DNA of 24,649 nt, taken from positions 1 to 24,649 of the forward strand of contig JAZBPA010000012.1 of assembly GCA_036351435.1 (NCBI GenBank), read 5' to 3'. This stretch comes from JAAUQA01 sp036351435. GTDB lineage: Bacteria > Pseudomonadota > Gammaproteobacteria > Competibacterales > Competibacteraceae. The notes under the pieces are model-generated. The model was not told the origin of the DNA. It saw only the letters and a list, made by a program, of their open reading frames with translations, and made no database searches. The translations under genes were made by a program, and so were the position numbers. Positions 1 through 9,334 of this stretch are shown here, one piece after another (the stretch's first letter is position 1; the number at the start of each line of letters is the position of its first letter).

Positions 1-464
1 TGTAGTTTCACAGTCAGGCTAGCGGCGCTTTTAGTGCGGAGCTGCAGTTCCAGGACGCGCGGCTGGTCAGTTTTCAGCGTTTGGTGCAAGCCGTTGAGGA
101 AATCCTGGCTGTAGCCGGAGGCAAGAAACCCGGTGAAGGGTTTATCTAACATGTGACTACGGTTCTGTTCCAAGAAGTGCGCGGCGGTGAGGTTGATTTC
201 CAGGATTTTGCCCTGATTATCCAGCGTCAGATAACCGACCGGGGCAAAGTCGTACAGGTCTGCGTACTTATCGCGGGCCAGCTCCAACTCCTGTTGTTTT
301 TCGTGCAACTCGCGGTTTTGCATCTCCAGCTCGATTTGATGCACTTCCAGCTCATGGCGCAGGCGCGGGCCATCGCGGGAAGATGTGGCCGTGTCCTGCT
401 TAGCTTGCAGCCGCTCCAACTCGTCAATCAATTGCTGCTTGCTGTAGTTGTTGTAGTCACTCAT
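1..464 (-). CDS. PAS-domain signalling protein, N-terminal part (runs off the window)
   Basis: The reading frame opens at ATG 464 and is still open at base 1, giving about 154 residues. It begins with a polar helical stretch rich in Glu, Gln and Leu (about residues 10-65, with pieces such as LEVHQIELEMQNRELHEKQQ) that looks like a coiled coil. A PAS fold follows (about residues 68-154, starting near YDFAPVGYLTLDNQGKI). This layout is the usual N-terminus of PAS-containing histidine kinases or diguanylate cyclases; the output domain lies outside the window and cannot be named. Only 8 bases separate its start from the stop of the CheB-CheR gene at 473, so it is almost certainly co-transcribed and probably translationally coupled. 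Confidence is high for the PAS call and nil for the output domain. Confidence 0.85.
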   Translation of the reverse strand, partial: MSDYNNYSKQQLIDELERLQAKQDTATSSRDGPRLRHELEVHQIELEMQNRELHEKQQELELARDKYADLYDFAPVGYLTLDNQGKILEINLTAAHFLEQNRSHMLDKPFTGFLASGYSQDFLNGLHQTLKTDQPRVLELQLRTKSAASLTVKL

Positions 465-472
465 GCTTATTG

Positions 473-3400
473 TCACTCTGGGTCTTCCGCTGAGTCGGGT
501 AGCAGTCGCTCGGTGGTTGCGAGCGCTGCCGGTTTACCGAGGTCATCTTTGAGCGCCGAGAGGGTCACCCATACCTTGAGTTTGACCCCATTCTTGGCCA
601 ATCGCCAGGTCTCGAACGGCTTGACGACGCCACCGGCCTGGAGGGTGGCAAGCTTGTCCTGCATATCCTGCTGGCAGTCGTCGGGAATAATCAGGCTGCT
701 GTTGGAGTGCAACGCTTCGTCTTCGCTGTAGCCATACATCTTGGCGGCGGCTGGATTCCACGCCTGGATTCGCCCCTCGAAATCCTGCACCGTCACGGCA
801 TCGTTGGCATCCTCCACCACGGTGGCTAAGCGCCGCGCCCGAGCCAGTGTCTCGCGAAACGAGGTGGTATCGACAAACACGATCACCGCGCCGGCGATGC
901 GGTTATCTGCAGTGCGGTAGGGCCGGATGCGCATGGAATACCAGTGGCCCTGCTGGCCCTGCACCTCCGTGGCGGTGGGGTTGAGGGTATCCATGACCTG
1001 GTGGACTTGTTCGGTAATATCGCCGGTGTCGATATTAGGCCGGATATCGCCGATGGGCCGGCCGATGTCGCTGTCGATCAGGTTCAGCAGCTTGTGTGCC
1101 TGCGGCGAGAAATAGCGCACGGTCAGGGACTCGTTGACCACAATCAGCGGCAGATCGGCGCTGTTGATCAGGTTGACGAAGTCGTTGTTCAAACTGCTTA
1201 GTTCAACATTGCGGTGCTCCAGTTCCTCGTTCACCGTGATCAGTTCTTCGTTAGTGGATTGCAGTTCTTCCTTGGTGGTTTCCAGTTCTTCGTTGGTACT
1301 CTGCAACTCCTCATTGGTGGACTGGATTTCTTCGTTGGCGGATTGCAGTTCCTCGTTAGAGGCTTCCAGATCCTCGATGATGGTCTGCATATAGGCTTTG
1401 GTGGCCTGCAGTTCCTGATCCAGCGCCTGAATACGCTGATCTTTGGCGGTGGCCGGCTCCTGCTCGGTGGCCGGGTCCGGCTGATTGTCGGTGGCGTTGG
1501 CCGGGTATTCGGCGAGTTTGCGAAACAGCACCAGGTAGTGTGGCTCGCCGGCTTCTCGCTCTACCAGCGGCATGACTTCGATGCTGACTTCCTCAATCGT
1601 GCCGTTACGCGGCAGCCGCGCGCCTGCCTTACGGGTCGGTTTCTTGTCGCGGAACGCGGCGTGGGTGGCGACCCGCAAATCGACGGTCAGATTCGGGTGG
1701 GCTAGTTTGATCAGGCTCAGGCTAGCCACACCGGGCGCGGGTTCGAGGTAGGGGCCGGTGTGGCCGATGAACAGCACGGCGTTCAGTTGTTCGTTGACGA
1801 TCACCCCCGGTGGGCCATATTCATTGAGAATGATGGATTCGGCTAGGCGTTGCAGATGCTCCGGTTTGCGGTCGCTAACGCTCAAGGGTTCGACAGCGGT
1901 GCGCAACGGCGTCAGCGGGATGGGCATGGTCACCGCTTCGCCGCGCGGGCGGACCACGACGTCCTTTTTGCGATACAGCTTGTTGTCCTTATCGGCCAAG
2001 GCAAACAAGTCCGCCGCCGCGCCCACCGATTCTGAGTTGCCCAGAAACAGATAGCCGCCGCTGTTCAGCGCATAGTGGAAGGTGCGTAGCACCTTGCGTT
2101 GCAGGGCATTGCTCAGGTAGATCAGCAGGTTGCGGCAGACAATCAGATCCTGATGGGTGAATGGCGGGTCCTTGATGACATTTTGCGGGGCGAATACGCA
2201 CATATCGCGGATCGGCTTGCTGATCTGATAGCCCTGCGGTATTTTGGAGAAAAACCGCCGCAGCCGCTCCCGGGATACATGGGCGGTGTTGCTTTCTTGA
2301 TAGATGCCAGTGCGCGCCTTGGCAATCGCCCGTTCGTCGATGTCGGTCGCGAACACCTGGACTGTGGGGTTGCCGCCTTTGTCGCCCAGGTATTCCAAGA
2401 TGACGATAACCAAGGAATACACTTCTTCGCCGCTGGCGCAGCCCGGCACCCAGATGCGGATGGGCTGATTGCTGGCGCGGTTCTGGGCGATGGCCGGCAG
2501 CGCGTTGACCTTGAGGGCCTCGAAGGCTTCGGGATTGCGAAAAAAGCCGGTGACGCTGATCAGAATATCGTGAAACAGCGCGTCCACTTCCGGGGGATGG
2601 GCATCCAGATAACGCACGTAGTCTTTGACCCGGTCGATCTTGTGCACCAGCATCCGGCGGCTGATGCGCCGCTGGATGGTATTTTGCTTGTAATAGGTGA
2701 AATCGTTGCCGGTGCGGTCGCGTAGCAGCAGCAGGATCTTTTCCATCTCGCTACGCAGCCGCGCCGAGTCTTCCTTGCCCGCCGCAATATCGGCCCGCAG
2801 CACTTCCGGGTGACGGGCGATTTGGGTGAGTTCCTGGGCAATGCCCTGGGGGTTCAGCACGAAATCCACGCAGCCGGTTGCCACGGCGTTGTTGGGCATG
2901 CTGTCGTAGCGCGCGGTGTCGCTGTCCTGGGCGAAGGTGATGCCGCCTTCGGCATGGATGGCCTTGAGTCCCTCGGTGCCGTCCGAGGCGCTGCCGGAGA
3001 GGATGATACCGATGGCCTTTTGGCCCTGGTCTTTGGCTAGCGATTGGAAGAAATAATCGATGGGCAGATGCCGTTTCTTAGCGTCGGGGTCGCGCGGCAT
3101 CAAATGCAGCACGCCGTTGATGATGCCGAGATTGCTGTTGGGGGGAATCACGAACACTTGATTGGCGGCGACCGTCATGCCGTCGGTGATTTCCGCCACC
3201 GCGAGGGTGGTCTCGCGGGTCAGCAGTTCGGTCATCATGCTGTCGTGCCCGGGCGCCAGATGCTGGACCAGCACAAAGGCCATGCCGATGTCGGGGGGAA
3301 GGTGGTTGAGCATCTCGGTCACGGCTTCCAAGCCGCCGGCGGATGCGCCGACGCCGACCACGAACAACCCCGGCTTGGTGAGGAGCTCGGCGGGCTCGGC

Positions 3401-3538
3401 GGGTGTGGTTTTGCTGCGGGGAGCCGGCGCGGACTTGCGCGGCATCGCTTGAGCTGCGGCGGTACCGCGTTTACGGCCAGCCGCCGACGCTTTGGCAGCG
3501 GGGTCTTTGGCGGGCGGCTTGGTCTTTTTAGTGGGCAT
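473..3538 (-). CDS. CheB-CheR methylesterase/methyltransferase fusion with coiled coil and PAS domains
   Basis: The product is about 1021 aa, numbered here from ATG 3538, which has GGTGA five bases upstream. A GTG at 3547 would add three residues but has no good ribosome site. After a basic, Ala/Pro/Lys-rich tail (1-55) comes a CheB methylesterase domain (about 58-240) with Ser66 in GASAGG, His93 in QHL and Asp186 in SASDG. This matches the CheB catalytic triad. There is no receiver domain in front. A CheR domain follows (about 255-520), with the SAM-binding stretch WVPGCASGEEVYSL near 363-376 and ATDID near 397. A striking coiled coil (about 697-785) repeats NEELQST-like heptads. Two PAS domains end the protein (about 790-895 and 900-1010). 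Such fusions occur beside histidine kinases and are thought to act in non-chemotaxis sensory signalling. It follows the kinase gene after 183 bp on the same strand. Confidence 0.93.
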   Translation of the reverse strand: MPTKKTKPPAKDPAAKASAAGRKRGTAAAQAMPRKSAPAPRSKTTPAEPAELLTKPGLFVVGVGASAGGLEAVTEMLNHLPPDIGMAFVLVQHLAPGHDSMMTELLTRETTLAVAEITDGMTVAANQVFVIPPNSNLGIINGVLHLMPRDPDAKKRHLPIDYFFQSLAKDQGQKAIGIILSGSASDGTEGLKAIHAEGGITFAQDSDTARYDSMPNNAVATGCVDFVLNPQGIAQELTQIARHPEVLRADIAAGKEDSARLRSEMEKILLLLRDRTGNDFTYYKQNTIQRRISRRMLVHKIDRVKDYVRYLDAHPPEVDALFHDILISVTGFFRNPEAFEALKVNALPAIAQNRASNQPIRIWVPGCASGEEVYSLVIVILEYLGDKGGNPTVQVFATDIDERAIAKARTGIYQESNTAHVSRERLRRFFSKIPQGYQISKPIRDMCVFAPQNVIKDPPFTHQDLIVCRNLLIYLSNALQRKVLRTFHYALNSGGYLFLGNSESVGAAADLFALADKDNKLYRKKDVVVRPRGEAVTMPIPLTPLRTAVEPLSVSDRKPEHLQRLAESIILNEYGPPGVIVNEQLNAVLFIGHTGPYLEPAPGVASLSLIKLAHPNLTVDLRVATHAAFRDKKPTRKAGARLPRNGTIEEVSIEVMPLVEREAGEPHYLVLFRKLAEYPANATDNQPDPATEQEPATAKDQRIQALDQELQATKAYMQTIIEDLEASNEELQSANEEIQSTNEELQSTNEELETTKEELQSTNEELITVNEELEHRNVELSSLNNDFVNLINSADLPLIVVNESLTVRYFSPQAHKLLNLIDSDIGRPIGDIRPNIDTGDITEQVHQVMDTLNPTATEVQGQQGHWYSMRIRPYRTADNRIAGAVIVFVDTTSFRETLARARRLATVVEDANDAVTVQDFEGRIQAWNPAAAKMYGYSEDEALHSNSSLIIPDDCQQDMQDKLATLQAGGVVKPFETWRLAKNGVKLKVWVTLSALKDDLGKPAALATTERLLPDSAEDPE

Positions 3539-3721
3539 ACTGATCACCGAATCAAGCAGTGCTGTCCTTGGGGCGCGTTATCGAAAGATTGTCAAAGCCT
3601 CCTCAATCAACAGGTGCAGCAGTCAGGCACAGAACGGCGGTGCACGTCTATTTTGTGGCGATGCGAAAACCGGCGCTTGAATGCAAAATAACAAATCGTA
3701 AGCGGTATTACACGCACGATT

Positions 3722-6565
3722 TTAAGCGTGATCTACCCTCTCTCCCAAAGGCAGTTGAACGCGGGCCACCGTGCCATGACCAAGCTCCGAGGTAAACGAT
3801 AAGGCACCGCCGTGGGCTTTTACGAGCTTATAGGTAATGAATAAACCCAAGCCGGTTCCGCCTCGGTCAAGCCGGGTAGTGAAAAAGGGTTCGAAGATCC
3901 GCTGTAAATGTTCCCGCGGGATGCCGATGCCATTGTCTTCCACCCGCAGTTCCACACAGTTTGCGGGTTGGTCGAAGCGGGTGATTATTCGGACCGTATG
4001 GGTACGGTCGGGTAACGCATCCAAGGCATTGAGCACCAGATTGACAACGACCTGTTCAAGTTGTTGCGCGTTGCCGACGATTAGCGGCAAATCCTTATCC
4101 AGATCAGTCTCGATCCGTTCGGTTTTCTTCTTAATCGGGTGAACTAGCAAATCAAGCGCCTGCTGCACCGCATCATTGAGACTGAAGGTGGCTCCCAGTA
4201 TTTCATCGTTGGGCCGCGCAAAGTCTTTCAGGTGCGTTACGATTTTCTCGATTCTTAGGGCACCGTCGGCAATGTCCTGCAGCAACAACGGAAAGGTTTC
4301 GCGAAGCTCTTCGTAAGACAGATTGCCTTCCCACAGTGTCTGACCGTCGTCAAGGCGCTCATCAATAAAATGGGTTAGATTGCCCCACTCGTCTAACAGT
4401 AACTGAGCATTCATTTGTATCAACTGATTAGGATTGTTGATTTCATGCGCCATGCCCGATACCAAGGTGCCCAGCGATACCAGTTTGTCGGCCTGGATAA
4501 GCTGCATTTCCTGCTGGCGCATCTGGGCTTCGATACGTTTGCGCTCGGTGATATCGCGGCACAGGACCTGAACGAGCGGTTTGCCATTAATCTCAATGGT
4601 GCGGCTGCTCATTAGCATGTCACGCGTTTCTCCCGCCTTGGTGCGGTGCTTGGTTTCAAAGTTGTCTGGGGCAGCTTCGCCCAATGTCTTCAAGTGTTGC
4701 GCCGCGTCCAGATTGTCAGAGTTTTCTATATCGGCAATGGACAGTCTGGCAAATTCCTCCCGGGTATAACCGAGATTTTCATAGGCTTTATCGTTAAAGC
4801 CCACAATTAGTGCTGTCGTGGGATCGACCAGTAACATGGAATCCGGGGCTTGTTCGAACAGCGCTCGGTAGCGGGCTTCGGATTCCCGTAATGCCAATTC
4901 AGTCTGTTTACGCACGGTGACATCCCGGATGATACTGTGCAGAAAGTATTTGCCTTGAATTTCTATGGATCGTGAGTTGACCTCTACAGGAAATAGACTG
5001 CCGTCCTGACGTCTGTGCACCGTTTCGAACAGCAGCCCGCCTTCTCGTATGACGTCGTGCATTTGTCCCTGGACAACACCCACTGTTTCCGGTGCTCTCA
5101 GGTCTTTGATATTGAGCCGCAGCAGTTCTTGATGGGTATAACCGTACGCTGAGACCGCACTATCGTTGGCTTCCAACAGGTGTCCCGACTGATCCATCAG
5201 TAGCACGATATCGCTACCGTACTTGGCCAGGTAATCGTAGTGCTTTACCAGCACTTGGCGATTTAACTCATTGCGGTAGTGGTCGGCTAAAAAGTGGGCG
5301 CGTTGCTGTTGCCACCAAAGACCCAGGCCAACCGCGGCTCCAGTAATAAATAGACCTACTAACAGCACCATCAGACCGGCGATCGTGTCGAGTGGGGCAT
5401 GAACCTCTTGGGCGTCCACTTTCGCCACCAGGAACCAAGGCGAGTTCGGTACTGGGCTGACGACAGCGAGCACAGGAATCTGCCGGTAATCCAGTCCTTC
5501 GACGAAACCCTCTTGGCCGCGGGCGGCCAAAGCTGCGGGCAATGTTGCTTCGCTGAGGGGCAAGCTAAACGTCAGAGCGGTATCCTTGCGATGCCGCAAT
5601 TCATTGAGGAAACGGATACTATTGCCTTCCCGGCGTACAATGAGCACCTCAGCGCTAGCGCTGGGCGTCGGCCAGGATTGCATCAACGGAAACAGGTACC
5701 GTTGCGGGTCAATTTGAAAATACAGCGCGGCGATCGGTGGCCTATTCGGGTGATTGTCCGAGCTAATGGGGGCGATGATATCCATGGCCACTGCTGCTAC
5801 GGCATGACCGGTTTGGTAAAGATCAGAGAGTTCAATCCGGTTCGTGTTTAGGGCGCTTATGGCAAGCGCCTGCCTATCCCTATCGAGAACGTCACTGCCC
5901 GTAGTCAACCGCACCTGCCCCTGCCCATCCAGCAACGCCACGGTTGCGAAATCATAAGCTTCGTCAAGCGCAATTAGCCGGTTGCGCAGCAGGTTGGCGC
6001 GGTTGTCGGCGGGAGCCCCCTCAGTAAGCCAGTTGCCGACTTCTCGGACAAACAACGGATCATTAGCAAACACGTGGGCATCCTTTTTTCTTTCTGCCAG
6101 CCAATTGGCGATTTGCTCGGTTTTCGCGGTGGCGATGGCCGACAGTTCGTCCTGCCGTTCTTGAACCAGCGCGGCCTTTTGGTGAATGTAGCTGAAATAG
6201 CCGGCACTGCCGATGGCGCACGCTAAGAGTCCAAAGATCAGAATCGGGGTGCGCACACGTTGCAGTGCGTGGGGAAGAACCGTCGTTGTATGCGTATACG
6301 TCGCCAGGGTATTGTCTGGATCGGGGGATTTTCCCGACGCTGCTGCCAACGCACGGCTGATGAGCAGATACAATAACAGCGCGGTCACGGCGACAAAAAT
6401 GAGGCCTTTGTAGAATTGCCATGTTGCCAACTGTTGCAAGTCCCCGGCAACCAGTTCGACGAGGGCGTCGGAAGCGTAAATCCAAAGACTCGCCAACAAC
6501 CCATAAAGCCCGCTAATCCAGGCGGCTGTCATCCGGTATTGAGCATTCCGGGTCGATTTAGTCAT
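3722..6565 (-). CDS. Membrane-bound sensor histidine kinase with two PAS domains
   Basis: The product is 947 aa from ATG 6565. Hydrophobic segments at about 13-31, 50-71, 104-123 and 393-416 suggest an extra N-terminal membrane hairpin. A periplasmic Cache-like sensor region (about 125-390) lies between the third and fourth segments. Two PAS domains follow (about 440-555 and 560-678). The HisKA dimerisation domain carries the phospho-accepting His707 in SGMAHEINNPN. The ATPase domain shows an N-box around Asn842/Asn846, the G1 box VEDNGIGIP (875-883), the F-box FEPFFTT and the G2 box GGTGLGL. All motifs needed for autophosphorylation are intact. The gene lies 90 bp downstream of the sigma-54 response regulator start-to-stop order and is its obvious partner. 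The ligand cannot be inferred. Confidence 0.95.
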   Translation of the reverse strand: MTKSTRNAQYRMTAAWISGLYGLLASLWIYASDALVELVAGDLQQLATWQFYKGLIFVAVTALLLYLLISRALAAASGKSPDPDNTLATYTHTTTVLPHALQRVRTPILIFGLLACAIGSAGYFSYIHQKAALVQERQDELSAIATAKTEQIANWLAERKKDAHVFANDPLFVREVGNWLTEGAPADNRANLLRNRLIALDEAYDFATVALLDGQGQVRLTTGSDVLDRDRQALAISALNTNRIELSDLYQTGHAVAAVAMDIIAPISSDNHPNRPPIAALYFQIDPQRYLFPLMQSWPTPSASAEVLIVRREGNSIRFLNELRHRKDTALTFSLPLSEATLPAALAARGQEGFVEGLDYRQIPVLAVVSPVPNSPWFLVAKVDAQEVHAPLDTIAGLMVLLVGLFITGAAVGLGLWWQQQRAHFLADHYRNELNRQVLVKHYDYLAKYGSDIVLLMDQSGHLLEANDSAVSAYGYTHQELLRLNIKDLRAPETVGVVQGQMHDVIREGGLLFETVHRRQDGSLFPVEVNSRSIEIQGKYFLHSIIRDVTVRKQTELALRESEARYRALFEQAPDSMLLVDPTTALIVGFNDKAYENLGYTREEFARLSIADIENSDNLDAAQHLKTLGEAAPDNFETKHRTKAGETRDMLMSSRTIEINGKPLVQVLCRDITERKRIEAQMRQQEMQLIQADKLVSLGTLVSGMAHEINNPNQLIQMNAQLLLDEWGNLTHFIDERLDDGQTLWEGNLSYEELRETFPLLLQDIADGALRIEKIVTHLKDFARPNDEILGATFSLNDAVQQALDLLVHPIKKKTERIETDLDKDLPLIVGNAQQLEQVVVNLVLNALDALPDRTHTVRIITRFDQPANCVELRVEDNGIGIPREHLQRIFEPFFTTRLDRGGTGLGLFITYKLVKAHGGALSFTSELGHGTVARVQLPLGERVDHA

Positions 6566-6655
6566 GGTTCACGGGAACTGGGAAGGGTTTGGATGGGGTA
6601 TTGACCGGCGTATTCCCTCGCCACCATGGGCCCGTGGTCCAGGCGAAGGCCTTGA

Positions 6656-8074
6656 TCACTGGCGGCTTCTAACCAGGCGTTTGTTCAGCGCTTGGCGGGT
6701 CAGGCCCACCATGCTGGCTGCAATCCCTTGGTTGCCGTCGGCACGGCGCAGCGCCTCATCAACCAGATACTGTTCCACTTCCTTTAAGGTGGGCAACTGA
6801 TCGGGAAACAACCTCTCCAACTCGGAAAGTTTGGCTTCCTGCTCAGTATCGAGTTCGGTCTGCTCGAAGCCCATGGCTTCTTTGAAGCTTATGAGTGACA
6901 GCACGTGTCCTTGGTGACGGGCCACAGCATCGTGGACCATTGCTTCCAATTCGCGCACATTGCCTGGAAAGGCGTATGTCTTGAGTAAACCGTAGAGGGC
7001 GGTTGGTACGGTCGGGACCGATTTGCCCAAGGACTGCGCTGATTTTTCCAAAAAATAATTGAGCAGCAAGGAAAGATCATCTTTACGTTCGCGCAGCGGT
7101 GGCAGGTGAATATGGTGCCCGCGCAATCGATAAAAAAGATCCTTGCGGAATTCACCCTTCTTCATCAGTTGGGTAAGGTCTCGATTGGTCGCCACCACGA
7201 TACGCGCTGTGCTGGTTCTGGGTTGATCCGATCCCAACGGATAGTATTGCCGTTGCTGCAAAAGGCGGAGCAATTTCACCTGCGACGTCTCCTTGAGGTC
7301 ACCAATCTCATCCAGAAACAGGGTGCCCCCGGCGGCCTTGGCAATGAGTCCTTGCCGGGCTCGCTCAGCACCGGTAAAAGCCCCTTTGCTGTGCCCGAAC
7401 AGCGTATCCGTGAACACGTTATCGTCTAGTCCGGCCACATCAACGGCAATAAACTCAGCGTCGGGTTTGGATAGGGTATGCACAGCCTTGGCAATCAGCT
7501 CCTTACCGGTCCCGGTTTCGCCGGTGATCAGCACCGGCTGCTCGGATACGCTAATTGATTCCGTGTAGCGGAAGATGGCGTGCATGGCCGGGTTCTGGGT
7601 CATGATGTCGGCAAAATCGGCGGGGTGTTTAAGCGCATTACCCAACAGGAGTTCCTTGAGCGACCAGACTTCGTTGCGTAAGGTGCGCACCTCTAAGGCA
7701 CGGGTGACCGAGGCGATCAATCGATTCCGGTCGACGGGTTTGACCAGATAATCGAAAGCGCCCATTTTCATGCAGTCGACGGCGGTACTCAGATTGTCGG
7801 TGGCCGTCATGATGATGACCGGAATATCCGGATAGTCGGCAACGATTCGTTCCAGCAAGGTCTGGCCAGAAAGGTGCGGCATAGTGAGGTCGAGAACCAA
7901 TACGCCCAGTTCTGTCTCGGCCAATTGGGGTAACACCTGGCGGCTATCGTCCAGGGTGAGCACTGACCCAAACCCCGATGCCCGCAAACTTATACTGGCA
8001 CTGCGGAGGATCGGTGGCTCATCATCGACCAGCAGAATGGGTAATTTGGCAGGAGGGGTTGCGGTGGTCATCAT
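6656..8074 (-). CDS. Sigma-54-dependent response regulator (NtrC/AtoC family)
   Basis: The product is about 472 aa from ATG 8074. A TTG at 8107 is an alternative, but the receiver fold needs no extra residues, and a second ATG follows directly at 8071. The receiver domain (about 10-125) has the acidic pair in VDDE, the phospho-accepting Asp62 in VLDLTMP and Lys112 in VKPVD. The AAA+ domain has Walker A GETGTGKE (about 185-192), the sigma-54-contacting GAFTGA loop (231-236) and Walker B TLFLDEIGD (about 251-259). A Fis-type helix-turn-helix sits at the C-terminus (about 430-470). Having GAFTGA means it should activate RNA polymerase carrying sigma-54. It is followed by a histidine kinase gene, which fits a two-component pair. 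Candidate target sites are described at 9767-9868. Confidence 0.95.
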   Translation of the reverse strand: MMTTATPPAKLPILLVDDEPPILRSASISLRASGFGSVLTLDDSRQVLPQLAETELGVLVLDLTMPHLSGQTLLERIVADYPDIPVIIMTATDNLSTAVDCMKMGAFDYLVKPVDRNRLIASVTRALEVRTLRNEVWSLKELLLGNALKHPADFADIMTQNPAMHAIFRYTESISVSEQPVLITGETGTGKELIAKAVHTLSKPDAEFIAVDVAGLDDNVFTDTLFGHSKGAFTGAERARQGLIAKAAGGTLFLDEIGDLKETSQVKLLRLLQQRQYYPLGSDQPRTSTARIVVATNRDLTQLMKKGEFRKDLFYRLRGHHIHLPPLRERKDDLSLLLNYFLEKSAQSLGKSVPTVPTALYGLLKTYAFPGNVRELEAMVHDAVARHQGHVLSLISFKEAMGFEQTELDTEQEAKLSELERLFPDQLPTLKEVEQYLVDEALRRADGNQGIAASMVGLTRQALNKRLVRSRQ

Positions 8075-8147
8075 CTTGTTGTTATTCCGGTCTATGTCTA
8101 GCACCAAGACGGGAACCTGGCTGGTGCCAAATTCCCGTAAGCTGAGG

Positions 8148-8693
8148 TTATTCTACTTTGATGTTGTGCCGTTTGGTCGTCTCCGTCTTGGGCAGGCTCA
8201 ATTCAAGTATGCCGTCCTTGAAAGCAGCCTTGGCCTTAGCGCCGTCCACCTCACCCGGCAGCGTCACCGTGCGGGCGAATGAACCCCGCGACATCTCGCT
8301 GCGGTAGTAGTCGCCCTTTTCTTCTTGCTGTTCTTGATAGGTGCTGCCCTTGATGGTGACGGTGTGGTCAGTCAAGGAGAGGTCCAGGTCTTTCTTGTCG
8401 ACCCCAGGCAATTCGGCCCGCACCACAATTTCATCGTCACGGTCGATCACATCGACCCGGGGCAAGCGGTTCTCAAGCAACGTCGTGGCTTCGCCCAAGG
8501 ACGGCCATTCCCAGTGAAACGGCCGGAACAGACGGCGCGACAAAAACCGTTCAAACAAGTGTTCCATTTCGTCGAATGGACTCAACGCCTTCGCGGGCGC
8601 GGGTTTTGGCGTTTGTTTAACCTGGATTCCCGGCGCTTTCTCGGACTCAGCGCTAGTTTGAACGTCGGCTTTTTTTTCAGCAACGGTAGTCAT
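8148..8693 (-). CDS. Small heat shock protein, Hsp20/alpha-crystallin family
   Basis: The product is 181 aa from ATG 8693, preceded by a strong ribosome site (AAGGAGGAAG, about 8699-8708). The N-terminal 75 residues are a variable Ala/Pro/Lys-rich and aromatic arm. The alpha-crystallin domain spans about 78-171 and includes VVRAELPGVDKKDLDLSL and the diagnostic AAFKDGILELSLPK near 156-169. A short tail with IKV near 178-180 may serve as the IxI-type oligomer contact. The family are ATP-independent holdases that bind unfolding proteins in the cytoplasm. It lies between the PilZ-like gene (52 bp upstream) and the response regulator (73 bp downstream), so this signalling cluster includes a stress-response effector. 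No sigma-32-type promoter was evident in the 52-bp gap. Confidence 0.96.
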   Translation of the reverse strand: MTTVAEKKADVQTSAESEKAPGIQVKQTPKPAPAKALSPFDEMEHLFERFLSRRLFRPFHWEWPSLGEATTLLENRLPRVDVIDRDDEIVVRAELPGVDKKDLDLSLTDHTVTIKGSTYQEQQEEKGDYYRSEMSRGSFARTVTLPGEVDGAKAKAAFKDGILELSLPKTETTKRHNIKVE

Positions 8694-8745
8694 GGTTCTT
8701 CCTCCTTCTCAATGAAGAGAACAGGGTTGAAATTCGCAGGCGTCA

Positions 8746-9243
8746 TCAATGCAATGCGCCTGCGCTTTGGGTGGCTTGCGCAACGAGAGCATCCAAGCCT
8801 CTACGGGTAACCGGATAGAGGACATCCATCAACACAGCCACACCGGTATCAAAGCTATGGGCGACCCGCCCATCAAGGCAAAATCGGGAATAGTCCTGAT
8901 CGCCGGGCAGCGCGAATTGAACTTGCACGTACATGCCATACATGTCCTTAGCAAAAGTGCCGGTCGTTTCCAGAAACATACCGTGGATCCCAATGGAGCA
9001 GATTTTTCCGCTACCGGCATATTCACCCGCATGATATAACTGCGCCTCAACGGGGGGATCAATCGGTTCCCTGCTGAAACGGTAGTTAGGAATATCGGTA
9101 ATTTCTTGAGCAATTTGTGCGGGCGTTTGCGCTCTCGTATCAGCAACGACAACCGACCCCGCAATCGGTTGTGCAGCCCTATAGCCTGTATTCAAAACGC
9201 TAATGCGTTTTGCGTTAGATGTGTCCCTTACTATGGTATTCAT
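8746..9243 (-). CDS. PilZ-like domain protein (possible cyclic-di-GMP binder)
   Basis: The product is 165 aa from ATG 9243. That start has AGGAGA eight bases upstream, whereas an upstream in-frame TTG at 9288 has no ribosome site. The first 50 residues look unstructured. A beta-rich region from about 53 to 155 resembles PilZ: an Arg-x-x-Arg pair (RFSR, 55-58) is followed 25 residues later by SIGIHGMFLE (83-92), which resembles the D/NxSxxG turn, and then by strands such as VQVQFALPGD and GRVAHSFDTGVAVLM. PilZ domains bind cyclic-di-GMP through the Arg motif and the second turn. Here both motifs are degenerate, so ligand binding is uncertain. It is flanked by DUF2934 and Hsp20 genes on the same strand. 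Confidence 0.6.
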   Translation of the reverse strand: MNTIVRDTSNAKRISVLNTGYRAAQPIAGSVVVADTRAQTPAQIAQEITDIPNYRFSREPIDPPVEAQLYHAGEYAGSGKICSIGIHGMFLETTGTFAKDMYGMYVQVQFALPGDQDYSRFCLDGRVAHSFDTGVAVLMDVLYPVTRRGLDALVAQATQSAGALH

Positions 9244-9318
9244 ATCTATATCTCCTAGTTGATAAAAATCGATCGTGGGCAATGACAAATCACTTTTTTA
9301 TGGCCGTTTCCCTTCCGT

Positions 9319-9334
9319 TGGCACTCGAATCGCT
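9319..9334 (+). promoter_or_regulatory. Sigma-54-like promoter sequence antisense to the DUF2934 gene
   Basis: TGGCACTCGAATCGCT fits the sigma-54 pattern TGGCAC-N5-TTGC closely, with GG at 9320-9321, exactly ten bases, then GC at 9332-9333. It points rightward, so a transcript starting near 9345 would run antisense through the DUF2934 gene. No gene on the plus strand explains it. It could be a chance match. Confidence 0.3.

Noticed and set aside
2099..2725. A 208-codon plus-strand open frame (and another of 215 codons at 3044-3691)
   Set aside because: Both lie antisense to the CheB-CheR gene, whose domains and catalytic motifs are clear. The plus-strand translations show no family motif and are explained by the GC-biased codon use of the real gene.
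3548..3721. Promoter or terminator between the kinase and CheB-CheR genes
   Set aside because: A TTGACA on the minus strand lacks a correctly spaced -10 box, and the CACGC/GCGTG inverted arms near 3715 are short and overlap the kinase stop; neither is convincing.
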